Assembly (NCBI GenBank): GCA_040954595.2
Contig: CM082598.2
Coordinates: 9,114,001-9,178,000, forward strand
DNA: 64,000 nt
Direction of reading: 5' to 3'
Source: Balanoglossus misakiensis
Lineage: Eukaryota; Hemichordata
Shown piece after piece: positions 40,602 to 54,549 of this stretch (positions are counted from its first letter, which is position 1; each line of letters starts with the position of its first letter). A program made the translations under genes and the position numbers. The notes beneath the pieces were generated by a model. That model was not told the origin of the DNA and did not search any database. It saw only the letters and a program-made list of their open reading frames with translations.

Positions 40602-43600
40602 TTATTGGGCGGGGAGAAATGATGGCAGACAATTTGTTGCCGCCATTCTTGGGAGGGGAGAAATAATGGCTGAGAGTTTGTTGCCGCCATTATTGGGAGG
40701 GGAGAAATGATCGCAGAGAATTTGTTGCCGCCATTCTTGGGAGGGGAGAAATGATGGCTGAGAATTTGTTGCCGCCATTCTTTGGAGGGGAGAAATGATT
40801 GCAGAGAATTTATTGCCGCCTTCCTTGGGAGGGGAGAAATAACGGCGGAGAGTTTGTTGCCGACATTCTTGGGAGGGGAGAAATGATGGCAGAGAATATA
40901 TTGCCGCCATCCTTGGGAGGGGAGAAATAACGGCTGAGAGTTTGTTGCCGCCATTCTTTGTAGTGGAGAAACGATGGCAGAGAGTTTGTTGCCGCCATTC
41001 TTGGGAGGGGAGAAATGATGGCTGAGAATTTGTTGCCGCCATTCTTTGTAGTGGAGATAGAAACGATGGCAGAGAGTTTGTTGCCGCCATTCTTGGGAGG
41101 GGAGAAATGATGGCTGAGAATTTGTTGCCGCCATTCTTGGGAGGGGATAAATGATGGCAGAGAATTTGTTGCCGCCATTCTTGGGAGGGGAGAAATGATG
41201 TCAGAGAATTTGTTGCCGCCATTCTTGGGAGGGGAGAAATGATGGCTGATAATTTGTTGCCGCCATTCTTGGGCGGGGACAAATGATGGCAGAGAATTTG
41301 TTTCCGCCATTCTTTGGAGGGGAGAAATGATGGCAGAGAATTTATTGCCGCCATCCTTGGGAGGGGAGAAATAACGGCTGAGTGTTTGTTGCCGCCATTA
41401 TTGGGCGGGGAGAAATGATGGCAGAGAATTTGTTGCCGCCATTCTTGGGAGGGGAGAAATGATGTCAGAGAATTTGTTGCCGCCATTCTTGGGAGGGGAG
41501 AAATGATGGCTGATAATTTGTTGCCGCCATTCTTGGGCGGGGACAAATGATGGCAGAGAATTTGTTTCCGCCATTCTTTGGAGGGGAGAAATGATGGCAG
41601 AGAATATATTGCCGCCATCCTTGGGAGGGGAGAAATAACGGCAGAGAGTTTGTTGCCGCCATTCTTGGGAGGGGAGAAATGATGGCTGAGAATTTTTTGC
41701 CGCCATTCTTGGGAGGGGAAAAATAACGGCGGAGAGTTTGTTGCCGCCATTCTTGGGAGGGGAGAAATGATGGCTGAGAATTTGTTGCCGCCATTCTTGG
41801 GAGGGGATAAATGATGGCAGAGAATTTGTTGCCGCCATTCTTGGGAGGGGAGAAATGATGTCAGAGAATTTGTTGCCGCCATTCTTGGGAGGGGAGAAAT
41901 GATGGCTGATAATTTGTTGCCGCCATTCTTGGGCGGGGACAAATGATGGCAGAGAATTTGTTTCCGCCATTCTTTGGAGGGGAGAAATGATGGCAGAGAA
42001 TTTATTGCCGCCATCCTTGGGAGGGGAGAAATAACGGCTGAGTGTTTGTTGCCGCCATTATTGGGCGGGGAGAAATGATGGCAGAGAATTTGTTGCCGCC
42101 ATTCTTGGGAGGGGAGAAATGATGTCAGAGAATTTGTTGCCGCCATTCTTGGGAGGGGAGAAATGATGGCTGATAATTTGTTGCCGCCATTCTTGGGCGG
42201 GGACAAATGATGGCAGAGAATTTGTTTCCGCCATTCTTTGGAGGGGAGAAATGATGGCAGAGAATATATTGCCGCCATCCTTGGGAGGGGAGAAATAACG
42301 GCAGAGAGTTTGTTGCCGCCATTCTTGGGAGGGGAGAAATGATGGCTGAGAATTTTTTGCCGCCATTCTTGGGAGGGGAAAAATAACGGCGGAGAGTTTG
42401 TTGCCGCCATTCTTGGGAGGGGAGAAATGATGGCAGAGAATTTATTGCCGCCATCCTTGGGAGGGGAGAAATAACGGCTGAGAGTTTGTTGCCGCCATTC
42501 TTTGTAGTGGAGATAGAAACGATGGCAGAGAGTTTGTTGCCGCCATTCTTGGGAGGGGAGAAATGATGGCTGAGAATTTGTTGCCGCCATTCTTGGGAGG
42601 GGATAAATGATGGCAGAGAATTTGTTGCCGCCATTCTTGGGAGGGGAGAAATGATGTCAGAGAATTTGTTGCCGCCATTCTTGGGAGGGGAGAAATGATG
42701 GCTGATAATTTGTTGCCGCCATTCTTGGGCGGGGACAAATGATGGAGAGAATTTGTTTCCGCCATTCTTTGGAGGGGAGAAATGATGGCAGAAATTTATT
42801 GCCGCCATCCTTGGGAGGGGAGAAATAACGGCTGAGTGTTTGTTGCCGCCATTATTGGGCGGGGAGAAATGATGGCAGACAATTTGTTGCCGCCATTCTT
42901 GGGAGGGGAGAAATAATGGCTGAGAGTTTGTTGCCGCCATTATTGGGAGGGGAGAAATGATCGCAGAGAATTTGTTGCCGCCATTCTTGGGAGGGGAGAA
43001 ATGATGGCTGAGAATTTGTTGCCGCCATTCTTTGGAGGGGAGAAATGATTGCAGAGAATTTATTGCCGCCTTCCTTGGGAGGGGAGAAATAACGGCGGAG
43101 AGTTTGTTGCCGACATTCTTGGGAGGGGAGAAATGATGGCAGAGAATATATTGCCGCCATCCTTGGGAGGGGAGAAATAACGGCTGAGAGTTTGTTGCCG
43201 CCATTCTTTGTAGTGGAGAAACGATGGCAGAGAGTTTGTTGCCGCCATTCTTGGGAGGGGAGAAATGATGGCTGAGAATTTGTTGCCGCCATTCTTTGTA
43301 GTGGAGATAGAAACGATGGCAGAGAGTTTGTTGCCGCCATTCTTGGGAGGGGAGAAATGATGGCTGAGAATTTGTTGCCGCCATTCTTGGGAGGGGATAA
43401 ATGATGGCAGAGAATTTGTTGCCGCCATTCTTGGGAGGGGAGAAATGATGTCAGAGAATTTGTTGCCGCCATTCTTGGGAGGGGAGAAATGATGGCTGAT
43501 AATTTGTTGCCGCCATTCTTGGGCGGGGACAAATGATGGCAGAGAATTTGTTTCCGCCATTCTTTGGAGGGGAGAAATGATGGCAGAGAATTTATTGCCG

Positions 43601-45000
43601 CCATCCTTGGGAGGGGAGAAATAACGGCTGAGTGTTTGTTGCCGCCATTATTGGGCGGGGAGAAATGATGGCAGAGAATTTGTTGCCGCCATTCTTGGGA
43701 GGGGAGAAATGATGTCAGAGAATTTGTTGCCGCCATTCTTGGGAGGGGAGAAATGATGGCTGATAATTTGTTGCCGCCATTCTTGGGCGGGGACAAATGA
43801 TGGCAGAGAATTTGTTTCCGCCATTCTTTGGAGGGGAGAAATGATGGCAGAGAATATATTGCCGCCATCCTTGGGAGGGGAGAAATAACGGCAGAGAGTT
43901 TGTTGCCGCCATTCTTGGGAGGGGAGAAATGATGGCTGAGAATTTTTTGCCGCCATTCTTGGGAGGGGAAAAATAACGGCGGAGAGTTTGTTGCCGCCAT
44001 TCTTGGGAGGGGAGAAATGATGGCAGAGAATTTATTGCCGCCATCCTTGGGAGGGGAGAAATAACGGCTGAGAGTTTGTTGCCGCCATTCTTTGTAGTGG
44101 AGATAGAAACGATGGCAGAGAGTTTGTTGCCGCCATTCTTGGGAGGGGAGAAATGATGGCTGAGAATTTGTTGCCGCCATTCTTGGGAGGGGATAAATGA
44201 TGGCAGAGAATTTGTTGCCGCCATTCTTGGGAGGGGAGAAATGATGTCAGAGAATTTGTTGCCGCCATTCTTGGGAGGGGAGAAATGATGGCTGATAATT
44301 TGTTGCCGCCATTCTTGGGCGGGGACAAATTATGGCAGAGAATTTGTTTCCGCCATTCTTTGGAGGGGAGAAATGATGGCAGAGAATTTATTGCCGCCAT
44401 CCTTGGGAGGGGAGAAATAACGGCTGAGTGTTTGTTGCCGCCATTATTGGGCGGGGAGAAATGATGGCAGAGAATTTGTTGCCGCCATTCTTGGGAGGGG
44501 AGAAATGATGTCAGAGAATTTGTTGCCGCCATTCTTGGGAGGGGAGAAATGATGGCTGATAATTTGTTGCCGCCATTCTTGGGCGGGGACAAATGATGGC
44601 AGAGAATTTGTTTCCGCCATTCTTTGGAGGGGAGAAATAATGGCAGAGAATATATTGCCGCCATCCTTGGGAGGGGAGAAATAACGGCTGAGTGTTTGTT
44701 GCCGCCTTTCTTGGGAGGGGAGAAATGATGGCTGAGAATTTGTTGCCGCCATTCTTGGGAGGGGAGAAATGATGGCTGAGAATTTGTTGCCGCCATTCTT
44801 TGTAGTGGAGAAACGATGGCAGAGAGTTTGTTGCCGCCATTCTTGGGAGGGGAGAAACGATGGCTGAGAATTTTTTGCCGCCATTCTTGGGAGGGGAAAA
44901 ATAACGGCGGAGAGTTTGTTGCCGCCATTCTTGGGAGGGGAGAAATGATGGCAGAGAATTTATTGCCGCCATCCTTGGGAGGGGAGAAATAACGGCTGAG
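40602..45000. repeat. Higher-order repeat, period 2250 bp, with nested 660-bp block
   Basis: Long blocks recur 2,250 bp apart (40602 and 42852, 40810 and 43060). Within the first copy a 660-bp block of 15 monomers is itself duplicated (41398 and 42058). This nesting indicates repeated unequal exchange or rolling amplification at several scales. Confidence 0.75.
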
Positions 45001-48000
45001 AGTTTGTTGCCGCCATTCTTTGTAGTGGAGATAGAAATGATGGCAGAGAATTTATTGCCGCCATCCTTGGGAGGGGAGAAATAACGGCTGAGTGTTTGTT
45101 GCCGCCATTATTGGGCGGGGAGAAATGATGGCAGAGAATTTGTTGCCGCCATTCTTGGGAGGGGAGAAATGATGTCAGAGAATTTGTTGCCGCCATTCTT
45201 GGGAGGGGAGAAATGATGGCTGATAATTTGTTGCCGCCATTCTTGGGCGGGGACAAATTATGGCAGAGAATTTGTTTCCGCCATTCTTTGGAGAGGAGAA
45301 ATGATGGCAGAGAATATATTGCCGCCATCCTTGGGAGGGGAGAAATAACGGCTGAGTGTTTGTTGCCGCCATTCTTGGGAGGGGAGAAATGATGGCTGAG
45401 AATTTGTTGCCGCCATTCTTGGGAGGGGAGAAATGATGGCTGAGAATTTGTTGCCGCCATTCTTGGGAGGGGAGAAATGATGGCTGATAATTTGTTGCCG
45501 CCATTCTTGGGCGGGGACAAATGATGGCAGAGAATTTGTTTCCGCCATTCTTTGGAGGGGAGAAATGATAGCAGAGAATATATTGCCACCATCCTTGGGA
45601 GGGGAGAAATAACGGCTGAGTGTTTGTTGCCGCCATTCTTGGGAGGGGAGAAATGATGGCTGAGAATTTGTTGCCGCCATTCTTGGGAGGGGAGAAATGA
45701 TGGCTGAGAATTTGTTGCCGCCATTCTTTGTAGTGGAGAAACGATGGCAGAGAGTTTGTTGCCGCCATTCTTGGGAGGGGAGAAACGATGGCTGAGAATT
45801 TTTTGCCGCCATTCTTGGGAGGGGAAAAATAACGGCGGAGAGTTTGTTGCCGCCATTCTTGGGAGGGGAGAAATAACGGCTGAGAGTTTGTTGCCGCCAT
45901 TCTTTGTAGTGGAGATAGAAATGATGGCAGAGAATTTATTGCCGCCATCCTTGGGAGGGGAGAAATAACGGCTGAGTGTTTGTTGCCGCCATTATTGGGC
46001 GGGGAGAAATGATGGCAGAGAATTTGTTGCCGCCATTCTTGGGAGGGGAGAAATGATGTCAGAGAATTTGTTGCCGCCATTCTTGGGCGGGGACAAATGA
46101 TGGCAGAGAATTTGTTTCCGCCATTCTTTGGAGAGGAGAAATGATGGCAGAGAATATATTGCCGCCATCCTTGGGAGGGGAGAAATAACGGCTGAGTGTT
46201 TGTTGCCGCCATTCTTGGGAGGGGAGAAATGATGGCTGAGAATTTGTTGCCGCCATTCTTGGGAGGGGATAAATGATGGCAGAGAATTTGTTGCCGCCAT
46301 TCTTGGGAGGGGAGAAATGATGTCAGAGAATTTGTTGCCGCCATTCTTGGGAGGGGAGAAATGATGGCTGAGAATTTGTTGCCGCCATTCTTGGGAGGGG
46401 AGAAATGATGGCTGAGAATTTGTTGCCGCCATTCTTGGGAGGGGAGAAATAACGGCTGAGAGTTTGTTGCCGCCATTATTGGGAGGGGAGAATTGATCGC
46501 AGAGAATTTGCTGCCGCCATTCTTTGGAGGGGAGAAATGATGGCTGAGAATTTGTTGCCGCCATTCTTTGGAGGGGAGAAATGATTGCAGAGAATTTATT
46601 GCCGCCTTCCTTGGGAGGGGAGAAATAACGGCGGAGAGTTTGTTGCCGACATTCTTGGGAGGGGAGAAATGATGGCAGAGAATATATTGCCGCCATCCTT
46701 GGGAGGGGAGAAATAACGGCTGAGAGTTTGTTGCCGCCATTCTTTGTAGTGGAGAAACGATGGCAGAGAGTTTGTTGCCGCCATTCTTGGGAGGGGAGAA
46801 ATGATGGCTGAGAATTTTTTGCCGCCATTCTTGGGAGGGGAAAATAACGGCGGAGAGTTTGTTGCCGCCATTCTTGGGAGGGGAGAAATGATGGCAGAGA
46901 ATTTATTGCCGCCATCCTTGGGAGGGGAGAAATAACGGCTGAGAGTTTGTTGCCGCCATTCTTTGTAGTGGAGAAACGATGGCAGAGAGTTTGTTGCCGC
47001 CATTCTTGGGAGGGGAGAAATGATGGCTAAGAATTTGTTGCCGCCATTCTTGGGAGGGGGATGAGAAATAACGGCTGAGAGTTTGTTGCCGCCATTCTTG
47101 GGAGGGGAGAAATAACGGCTGAGAGTTTGTTGCCGCCATTATTGGGAGGGGAGAAATGATGGCAGAGAATTTGTTGCCGCCATTCTTGGGAGGGGAGAAA
47201 TGATGGCTGAGAATTTGTTGCCGCCATTCTTTGGAGGGGAGAAATGATGGCAGAGAATTTATTGCCGCCTTCCTTGGGAGGGGAGAAATAACGGCTGAGA
47301 GTTTGTTGCCGCTATTCTTGGGCGGGGAGAAATGATGGCAGAGAATTTGTTGCCGCCATTCTTGGGAGGGGAGAAATGATGGCTGAGAATTTGTTGCCGC
47401 CATTCTTGGGAGGGGATAAATGATGGCAGAGAGTTTGTTGCCGCCATTCTTTGTAGTGGAGAAACGATGGCAGAGAGTTTGTTGCCGCCATTCTTGGGAG
47501 GGGAGAAATGATGGCTGAGAATTTTTTGCCGCCATTCTTGGGAGGGGAGAAATGATGGCTGAGAATTTGTTGCCGCCATTCTTGGGAGGGGAGAAATGAT
47601 GCCAGAGAATTTGTTGCCGCCATCCTTGGGAGGGGAGAAATAACGGCTGAGTGTTTGTTGCCGCCATTCTTGGGCGGGGAGAAATGATGGCAGAGAATTT
47701 GTTGCCGCCATTCTTGGGAGGGGAGAAATGATGGCTGAGAATTTGTTGCCGCCATTCTTTGGAGGGGAGAAATGACGGCTGAGTGTTTGTTGCCGCCATT
47801 CTTGGGCGGGGAGAAATGATGGCTGAGAATTTGTTGCCGCCATTCTTGGGAGGGGAGAAATGATGTCAGAGAATTTGTTGCCGCCATTCTTAGGAGGGGA
47901 GAAATGATGGCTGATAATTTGTTGCCGCCATTCTTGGGCGGGGACAAATGATGGCAGAGAATTTGTTTCCGCCATTCTTTGGAGGGGAGAAATGATGGCA

Positions 48001-50382
48001 GAGAATTTATTGCCGCCATCCGTGGGAGGGGAGAAATAACGGCTGAGTGTTTGTTGCCGCCATTCTTGGGAGGGGAGAAATGATGGCTGAGAATTTGTTG
48101 CCGCCATTCTTGGGAGGGGAGAAATGATGGCTGAGAATTTGTTGCCGCCATTCTTGGGAGGGGAGAAATGATGGCAGAGAATTTATTGCCGCCTTCCTTG
48201 GGAGGGGAGAAATAACCTCTGAGAGTTTGTTGCCGCCATTCTTGGGCGGGGAGGAATGATGGCAGAGAATTTGTTGCCGCCATTCTTTGGAGGGGAGAAA
48301 TGATGGCAGAGAATTTATTGCCGCCATCCTTGGGAGGGGAGAAATAACGGCTGAGTGTTTGTTGCCGCCATTCTTGGGCGGGGAGAAATGATGGCAGAGA
48401 ATTTGTTGCCGCCATTCTTGGGAGGGGAGAAATGATGTCAGAGAATTTGTTGCCGCCATTCTTGGGAGGGGAGAAATGATGGCTGATAATTTGTTGCCGC
48501 CATTCTTGGGCGGGGACAAATGATGGCAGAGAATTTGTTTCCGCCATTCTTTGGAGGGGAGAAATGATGGCAGAGAATTTATTGCCGCCATCCTTGGGAG
48601 GGGAGAAATAACGGCTGAGTGTTTGTTGCCGCCATTCTTGGGCGGGGAGAAATGATGGCAGAGAATTTGTTGCCGCCATTCTTGGGAGGGGAGAAATGAT
48701 GTCAGAGAATTTGTTGCCGCCATTCTTGGGAGGGGAGAAATGATGGCTGATAATTTGTTGCCGCCATTCTTGGGCGGGGACAAATGATGGCAGAGAATTT
48801 GTTTCCGCCATTCTTTGGAGGGGAGAAATGATGTCAGAGAATTTGTTGCCGCCATTCTTGGGAGGGGAGAAATGATGGCTGATAATTTGTTGCCGCCATT
48901 CTTGGGCGGGGACAAATGATGGCAGAGAATTTGTTTCCGCCATTCTTTGGAGGGGAGAAATGATGGCAGAGAATTTATTGCCGCCATCCTTGGGAGGGGA
49001 GAAATAACGGCTGAGTGTTTGTTGCCGCCATACTTGGGAGGGGAGAAATGATGGCTGAGAATTTGTTGCCGCCATTCTTGGGAGGGGAGAAATGATGGCT
49101 GAGAATTTGTTGCCGCCATTCTTGGGAGGGGAGAAATAACGGCTGAGTGTTTGTTGCCGCCATTATTGGGAGGGGAGAAATGATGGCAGAGAATTTGTTG
49201 CCGCCATTCTTGGGAGGGGAGAAATGATGGCTGAGAATTTGTTGCCGCCATTCTTTGGAGGGGAGAAATGATGGCAGAGAATTTATTGCCGCATTCCTTG
49301 GGAGGGGAGAAATGATGGCAGAGAATTTATTGCCGCCATCCTTGGGAGCGGAGAAATAACGGCTGAGAGTTTGTTGCCGCCATCCTTGGGAGGGGAGAAA
49401 TAACGGCTTAGAATTTGTTGCCGCCATTCTTGGGAGGGGAGAAATGATGGCAGAGAGTTTGTTGCCGCCATTCTTTGTAGTGGAGAAACGATGGCAGAGA
49501 GTTTGTTGCCGCCATTCTTGGGAGGGGAGAAATGATGGCTGAGAATTTTTTGCCGCCATTCTTGGGAGGGGAGAAATAACGGCGGAGAGTTTGTTGCCGC
49601 CATTCTTGGGAGGGGAGAAATGATGGCAGAGAATTTATTGCCGCCATCCTTGGGAGGGGAGAAATAACGGTTGAGAGTTTGTTGCCGCCATTCTTTGTAG
49701 TGGAGAAACGATGGCAGAGAGTTTGTTGCCGCCATTCTTGGGAGGGGAGAAATGATGGCTGAGAATTTTTTGCCGCCATTCTTGGGAGGGGAGAAATAAC
49801 GGCGGAGAGTTTGTTGCCGCCATTCTTGGGAGGGGAGAAATGATGGCAGAGAATTTATTGCCGCCATCCTTGGGAGGGGAGAAATAACGGTTGAGAGTTT
49901 GTTGCCGCCATTCTTTGTAGTGGAGAAACGATGGCAGAGAGTTTGTTGCCGCCATTCTTTGGAGGGGAGAAATGATGGCTGAGAATTTGTTGCCGGCATT
50001 CTTGGGAGGGGAGAAATGATGGCTGAGAATTTGTTGCCGCCATTCTTGGGAGGGGAGAAACGATGGCAGAGAATATATTGCCGCCATCCTTGGAAGGGGA
50101 GAAATAACGGCTGAGAGTTTGTTGCCGCCATTCTTGGGAGGGGAGAAATGATGGCAGAGAATTTGTTGCCGCCATTCTTGGGAGGGGAGAAATGATGGCT
50201 GAGAATTTGTTGCCGCCATTCTTTGGAGGGGAGAAATGATGGCAGAGAATTTATTGCCGCCTTCCTTGGGAGGGGAGAAATGATGGCAGAGAATTTATTG
50301 CCGCCTTCCTTGGGAGGGGAGAAATGATGGCAGAGAATTTATTGCCGCCATTCTTGGGAGGGGAGAAATGATGGCAGAGAAT

Positions 50383-52230
50383 TTATTGCCGCCATCCTTG
50401 GGAGGGGAGAAATAACGGCTGAGAATTTGTTGCCGCCATTCTTGGGAGGGGAGAAATGATGGCAGAGAGTTTGTTGCCGCCATTCTTTGTAGTGGAGAAA
50501 CGATGGCAGAGAGTTTGTTGCCGCCATTCTTGGGAGGGGAGAAATGATGGCTGAGAATTTTTTGCCGCCATTCTTGGGAGGGGAGAAATAACGGCGGAGA
50601 GTTTGTTGCCGCCATTCTTGGGAGGGGAGAAATGATGGCAGAGAATTTATTGCCGCCATCCTTGGGAGGGGAGAAATAACGGTTGAGAGTTTGTTGCCGC
50701 CATTCTTTGTAGTGGAGAAACGATGGCAGAGAGTTTGTTGCCGCCATTCTTGGGAGGGGAGAAATGATGGCTGAGAATTTGTTGCCGGCATTCTTGGGAG
50801 GGGAGAAATGATGGCTGAGAATTTGTTGCCGCCATTCTTGGGAGGGGAGAAACGATGGCAGAGAATATATTGCCGCCATCCTTGGAAGGGGAGAAATAAC
50901 GGCTGAGAGTTTGTTGCCGCCATTCTTGGGAGGGGAGAAATAACGGCGGATAGTTTGTTGCCGCCATTCTTTGTAGTGGAGAAACGATGGCAGAGAGTTT
51001 GTTGCCGCCATTCTTGGGAGGGGAGAAATGATGGCTGAGAATTTGTTGCCGCCATTCTTGGGAGGGGAGAAATAACGGCGGAGAGTTTGTTGCCGCCATT
51101 CTTGGGAGGGGAGAAATGATGGCAGAGAATTTATTGCCGCCATCCTTGGGAGGGGAGAAATAACGGCTGAGTGTTTGTTGCCGCCATTCTTGGGCGGGGA
51201 GAAATGATGGCAGAGAATTTGTTGCCGCCATTCTTGGGAGGGGAGAAATGATGCCAGAGAATTTATTGCCGCCATTCTTGGGAGGGGAGAAATGATGGCA
51301 GAGAATTTATTGCCGCCATCCTTGGGAGGGGAGAAATAACGGCTGAGAATTTGTTGCCGCCATTCTTGGGAGGGGAGAAATGATGGCAGAGAGTTTGTTG
51401 CCGCCATTCTTTGTAGTGGAGAAACGATGGCAGAGTGTTTGTTGCCGCCATTCTTGGGAGGGGAGAAATGATGGCTGAGAATTTTTTGCCGCCATTCTTG
51501 GGAGGGGAGAAATAACGGCGGAGAGTTTGTTGCCGCCATTCTTGGGAGGGGAGAAATGATGGCAGAGAATTTATTGCCGCCATCCTTGGGAGGGGAGAAA
51601 TAACGGTTGAGAGTTTGTTGCCGCCATTCTTTGTTGTGGAGAAACGATGGCAGAGAGTTTGTTGCCGCCATTCTTGGGAGGGGAGAAATGATGGCTGAGA
51701 ATTTGTTGCCGGCATTCTTGGGAGGGGAGAAATGATGGCTGAGAATTTGTTGCCGCCATTCTTGGGAGGGGAGAAACGATGGCAGAGAATATATTGCCGC
51801 CATCCTTGGAAGGGGAGAAATAACGGCTGAGAGTTTGTTGCCGCCATTCTTGGGAGGGGAGAAATAACGGCGGATAGTTTGTTGCCGCCATTCTTTGTAG
51901 TGGAGAAACGATGGCAGAGAGTTTGTTTCCGCCATTCTTGGGAGGGGAGAAATGATGGCTGAGAATTTGTTGCCGCCATTCTTGGGAGGGGAGAAATAAC
52001 GGCGGAGAGTTTGTTGCCGCCATTCTTGGGAGGGGAGAAATGATGGCAGAGAATATATTGCCGCCATCCTTGGGAGGAAAGAAATAACGGCTGAGAGTTT
52101 GTTGCCGCCATTCTTTGTAGTGGAGAAACGATGGCAGAGAGTTTGTTGCCGCCATTCTTGGGAGGGGAGAAATAACGGCGGAGAGTTTGTTGCCGCCATT
52201 CTTGGGAGGGGAGAAATGATGGCAGAGAAT
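50383..52230. repeat. Higher-order repeat, period 924 bp (21-mer), two copies
   Basis: Units recur exactly 924 bp apart (50383 and 51307, 50647 and 51571), including the TTGCCGGCATTC variant at about 50783 and 51707. There are few differences between copies. Confidence 0.75.
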
Positions 52231-52406
52231 TTATTGCCGCCATCCTTGGGAGCGGAGAAATAACGGCTGAGAGTTTGTTGCCGCCATTCTTGGGAGGGGA
52301 GAAATGATTGCAGAGAATTTGTTGCCGCCATTCTTGGGAGGGGAGAAATGATGGCTGAGAATTTGTTGCCGCCATTCTTTGGAGGGGAGAAATGATTGCA
52401 GAGAAT

Positions 52407-54472
52407 TTATTGCCGCCTTCCTTGGGAGGGGAGAAATAACGGCGGAGAGTTTGTTGCCGACATTCTTGGGGGAGGAGAAATGATGGCAGAGAATATATTG
52501 CCGCCATCCTTGAGAGGGGAGAAATAACGGCTGAGAGTTTGTTGCCGCCATTCTTTGTAGTGGAGAAACGATGGCAGAGAGTTTGTTGCCGCCATTCTTG
52601 GGAGGGGAGAAATGATGGCTGAGAATTTGTTGCCGCCATTCTTTGTAGTGGACAAACGATGGCAGAGAGTTTGTTGCCGCCATTCTTGGGAGGGGTGAAA
52701 TGATGGCTGAGAATTTTTTGCCGCCATTCTTGGGAGGGGAAAAATAACGGCGGAGAGTTTGTTGCCGCCATTCTTGGGAGGGGAGAAATGATGGCAGAGA
52801 ATTTATTGCCGCCATCCTTGGGAGGGGAGAAATAACGGCTGAGAGTTTGTTGCCGCCATTCTTTGTAGTGGAGATAGCAACGATGGCAGAGAGTTTGTTG
52901 CCGCCATTCTTGGGAGGGGAGAAATGATGGCTGAGATTTTGTTGCCGCCATTCTTGGGAGGGGATAAATGATGGCAGAGAATTTGTTGCCGCCATTCTTG
53001 GGAGGGGAGAAATGATGTCAGAGAATTTGTTGCCGCCATTCTTGGGAGGGGAGAAATGATGGCTGATAATTTGTTGCCGCCATTCTTGGGCGGGGACAAA
53101 TGATGGCAGAGAATTTGTTTCCGCCATTCTTTGGAGGGGAGAAATGATGGCAGAGAATATATTGCCGCCATCCTTGGGAGGGGAGAAATAACGGCTGAGT
53201 GTTTGTTGCCGCCATTCTTGGGAGGGGAGAAATGATGGCTGAGAATTTGTTGCCGCCATTCTTGGGAGCGGAGAAATGATGGCTGAGAATTTGTTGCCGC
53301 CATTCTTGGGAGGGGAGAAATAACGGCTGAGAGTTTGTTGCCGCCATTATTGGGAGGGGAGAAATGATGGCAGAGAATTTGTTGCCGCCATTCTTGGGAG
53401 GGAAGAAATGATGGCTGAGAATTTGTTGCCGCCATTCTTTGGAGGGGAGAAATGATGGCAGAGAATTTATTGCCGCCTTCCTTGGGAGGGGAGAAATGAT
53501 GGCTGAGAATATATTGCCGCCTTCCTTGGGAGGGGAGAAATAACGGCTGAGAGTTTGTTGCCGCCATTCTTTGTAGTGGAGAAACGATGGCAGAGAGTTT
53601 GTTGCCGCCATTCTTGTGAGGGGAGAAATGATGGCTGAGAATTTGTTGCCGCCATTCTTGGGAGGGGAGAAATGATGGCTGAGAATTTGTTGCCGCCATT
53701 CTTGGGAGGGGAGAAATAACGGCTGAGAGTTTGTTGCCGCCATTATTGGGAGGGGAGAAATGATCGCAGAGAATTTGTTGCCGCCATTCTTGGGAGGGGA
53801 GAAATGATGGCTGAGAATTTGTTGCCGCCATTCTTTGGAGGGGAGAAATGATTGCAGAGAATTTATTGCCGCCTTCCTTGGGAGGGGAGAAATAACGGCG
53901 GAGAGTTTGTTGCCGACATTCTTGGGAGGGGAGAAATGATGGCAGAGAATATATTGCCGCCATCCTTGGGAGGGGAGAAATAACGGCTGAGAGTTTGTTG
54001 CCGCCATTCTTTGTAGTGGAGAAACGATGGCAGAGAGTTTGTTGCCGCCATTCTTGGGAGGGGAGAAATGATGGCTGAGAATTTGTTGCCGCCATTCTTT
54101 GTAGTGGACAAACGATGGCAGAGAGTTTGTTGCCGCCATTCTTGGGAGGGGTGAAATGATGGCTGAGAATTTTTTGCCGCCATTCTTGGGAGGGGAAAAA
54201 TAACGGCGGAGAGTTTGTTGCCGCCATTCTTGGGAGGGGAGAAATGATGGCAGAGAATTTATTGCCGCCATCCTTGGGAGGGGAGAAATAACGGCTGAGA
54301 GTTTGTTGCCGCCATTCTTTGTAGTGGAGATAGCAACGATGGCAGAGAGTTTGTTGCCGCCATTCTTGGGAGGGGAGAAATGATGGCTGAGATTTTGTTG
54401 CCGCCATTCTTGGGAGGGGATAAATGATGGCAGAGAATTTGTTGCCGTCATTCTTGGGAGGGGAGAAATGAT
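52407..54472. repeat. Higher-order repeat, period 1456 bp, interrupted by the retrotransposon
   Basis: Blocks recur 1,456 bp apart (52407 and 53863), which is 33 monomers plus the 4 bp of a GGAGATAGCAAC unit. The retrotransposon end at 54471 is exactly 1,456 bp after an uninterrupted GAAATGATGTCAGAG at 53011-53025. That copy shows what the empty site looks like. Confidence 0.8.
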
Positions 54473-54549
54473 ATAATATTTAAAGCCTAATCACTCCGCT
54501 CAATGATATACCTATTATTATAAGGAATGGGTTAAAGAGCCTGATGTTG
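54471..54549 (-). repeat. Split direct repeat B2 (3' end of element)
   Basis: The 79-bp sequence is identical to B1 at 54793-54871 (offset 322). Its outer edge begins with AT, then ATAATATTT, and abuts satellite ending GAGAAATG. It forms the downstream terminus of the element as read on the minus strand. Confidence 0.92.

Larger units (their letters stand above)
1..54472. repeat. 44-bp satellite array, left part (about 1,240 monomers)
   Basis: Continuous head-to-tail repetition of a 44-bp monomer; a clean example lies at 888-931. Each monomer has a GCCGCCAT block, a GGGAGGGGAG block, then GAAATGATGGC or GAAATAACGGC, and a T-rich tail (AATTTGTT or AGTTTGTT). The example monomer has 16 G against 6 C. 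Recurrent variants are CTTTGTAGTGGAG, TTGGGCGGGGAG, CCTTGGGAGG, poly-G forms and AATTTATT tails. No unrelated sequence longer than a monomer was seen, apart from small indels and one odd composite unit that recurs five times. The array runs off the left edge of the window. I see no host gene, RNA gene or spacer in it. The long minus-strand frames are explained by stop-free monomers. Whether it is centromeric, subtelomeric or interstitial cannot be told from sequence alone. Confidence 0.97.

Noticed and set aside
1-54470. Dozens of long overlapping minus-strand ORFs (up to 1,250 codons)
   Set aside because: All three minus-strand frames are open together and read the same 44-bp monomer in different phases. 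They begin at arbitrary monomers and break at indels. No domain, splice structure or promoter supports any of them.
1-54470. CRISPR array
   Set aside because: Repeats are directly adjacent with no unique spacers, vary among themselves, and lie in a eukaryotic context with no cas genes.
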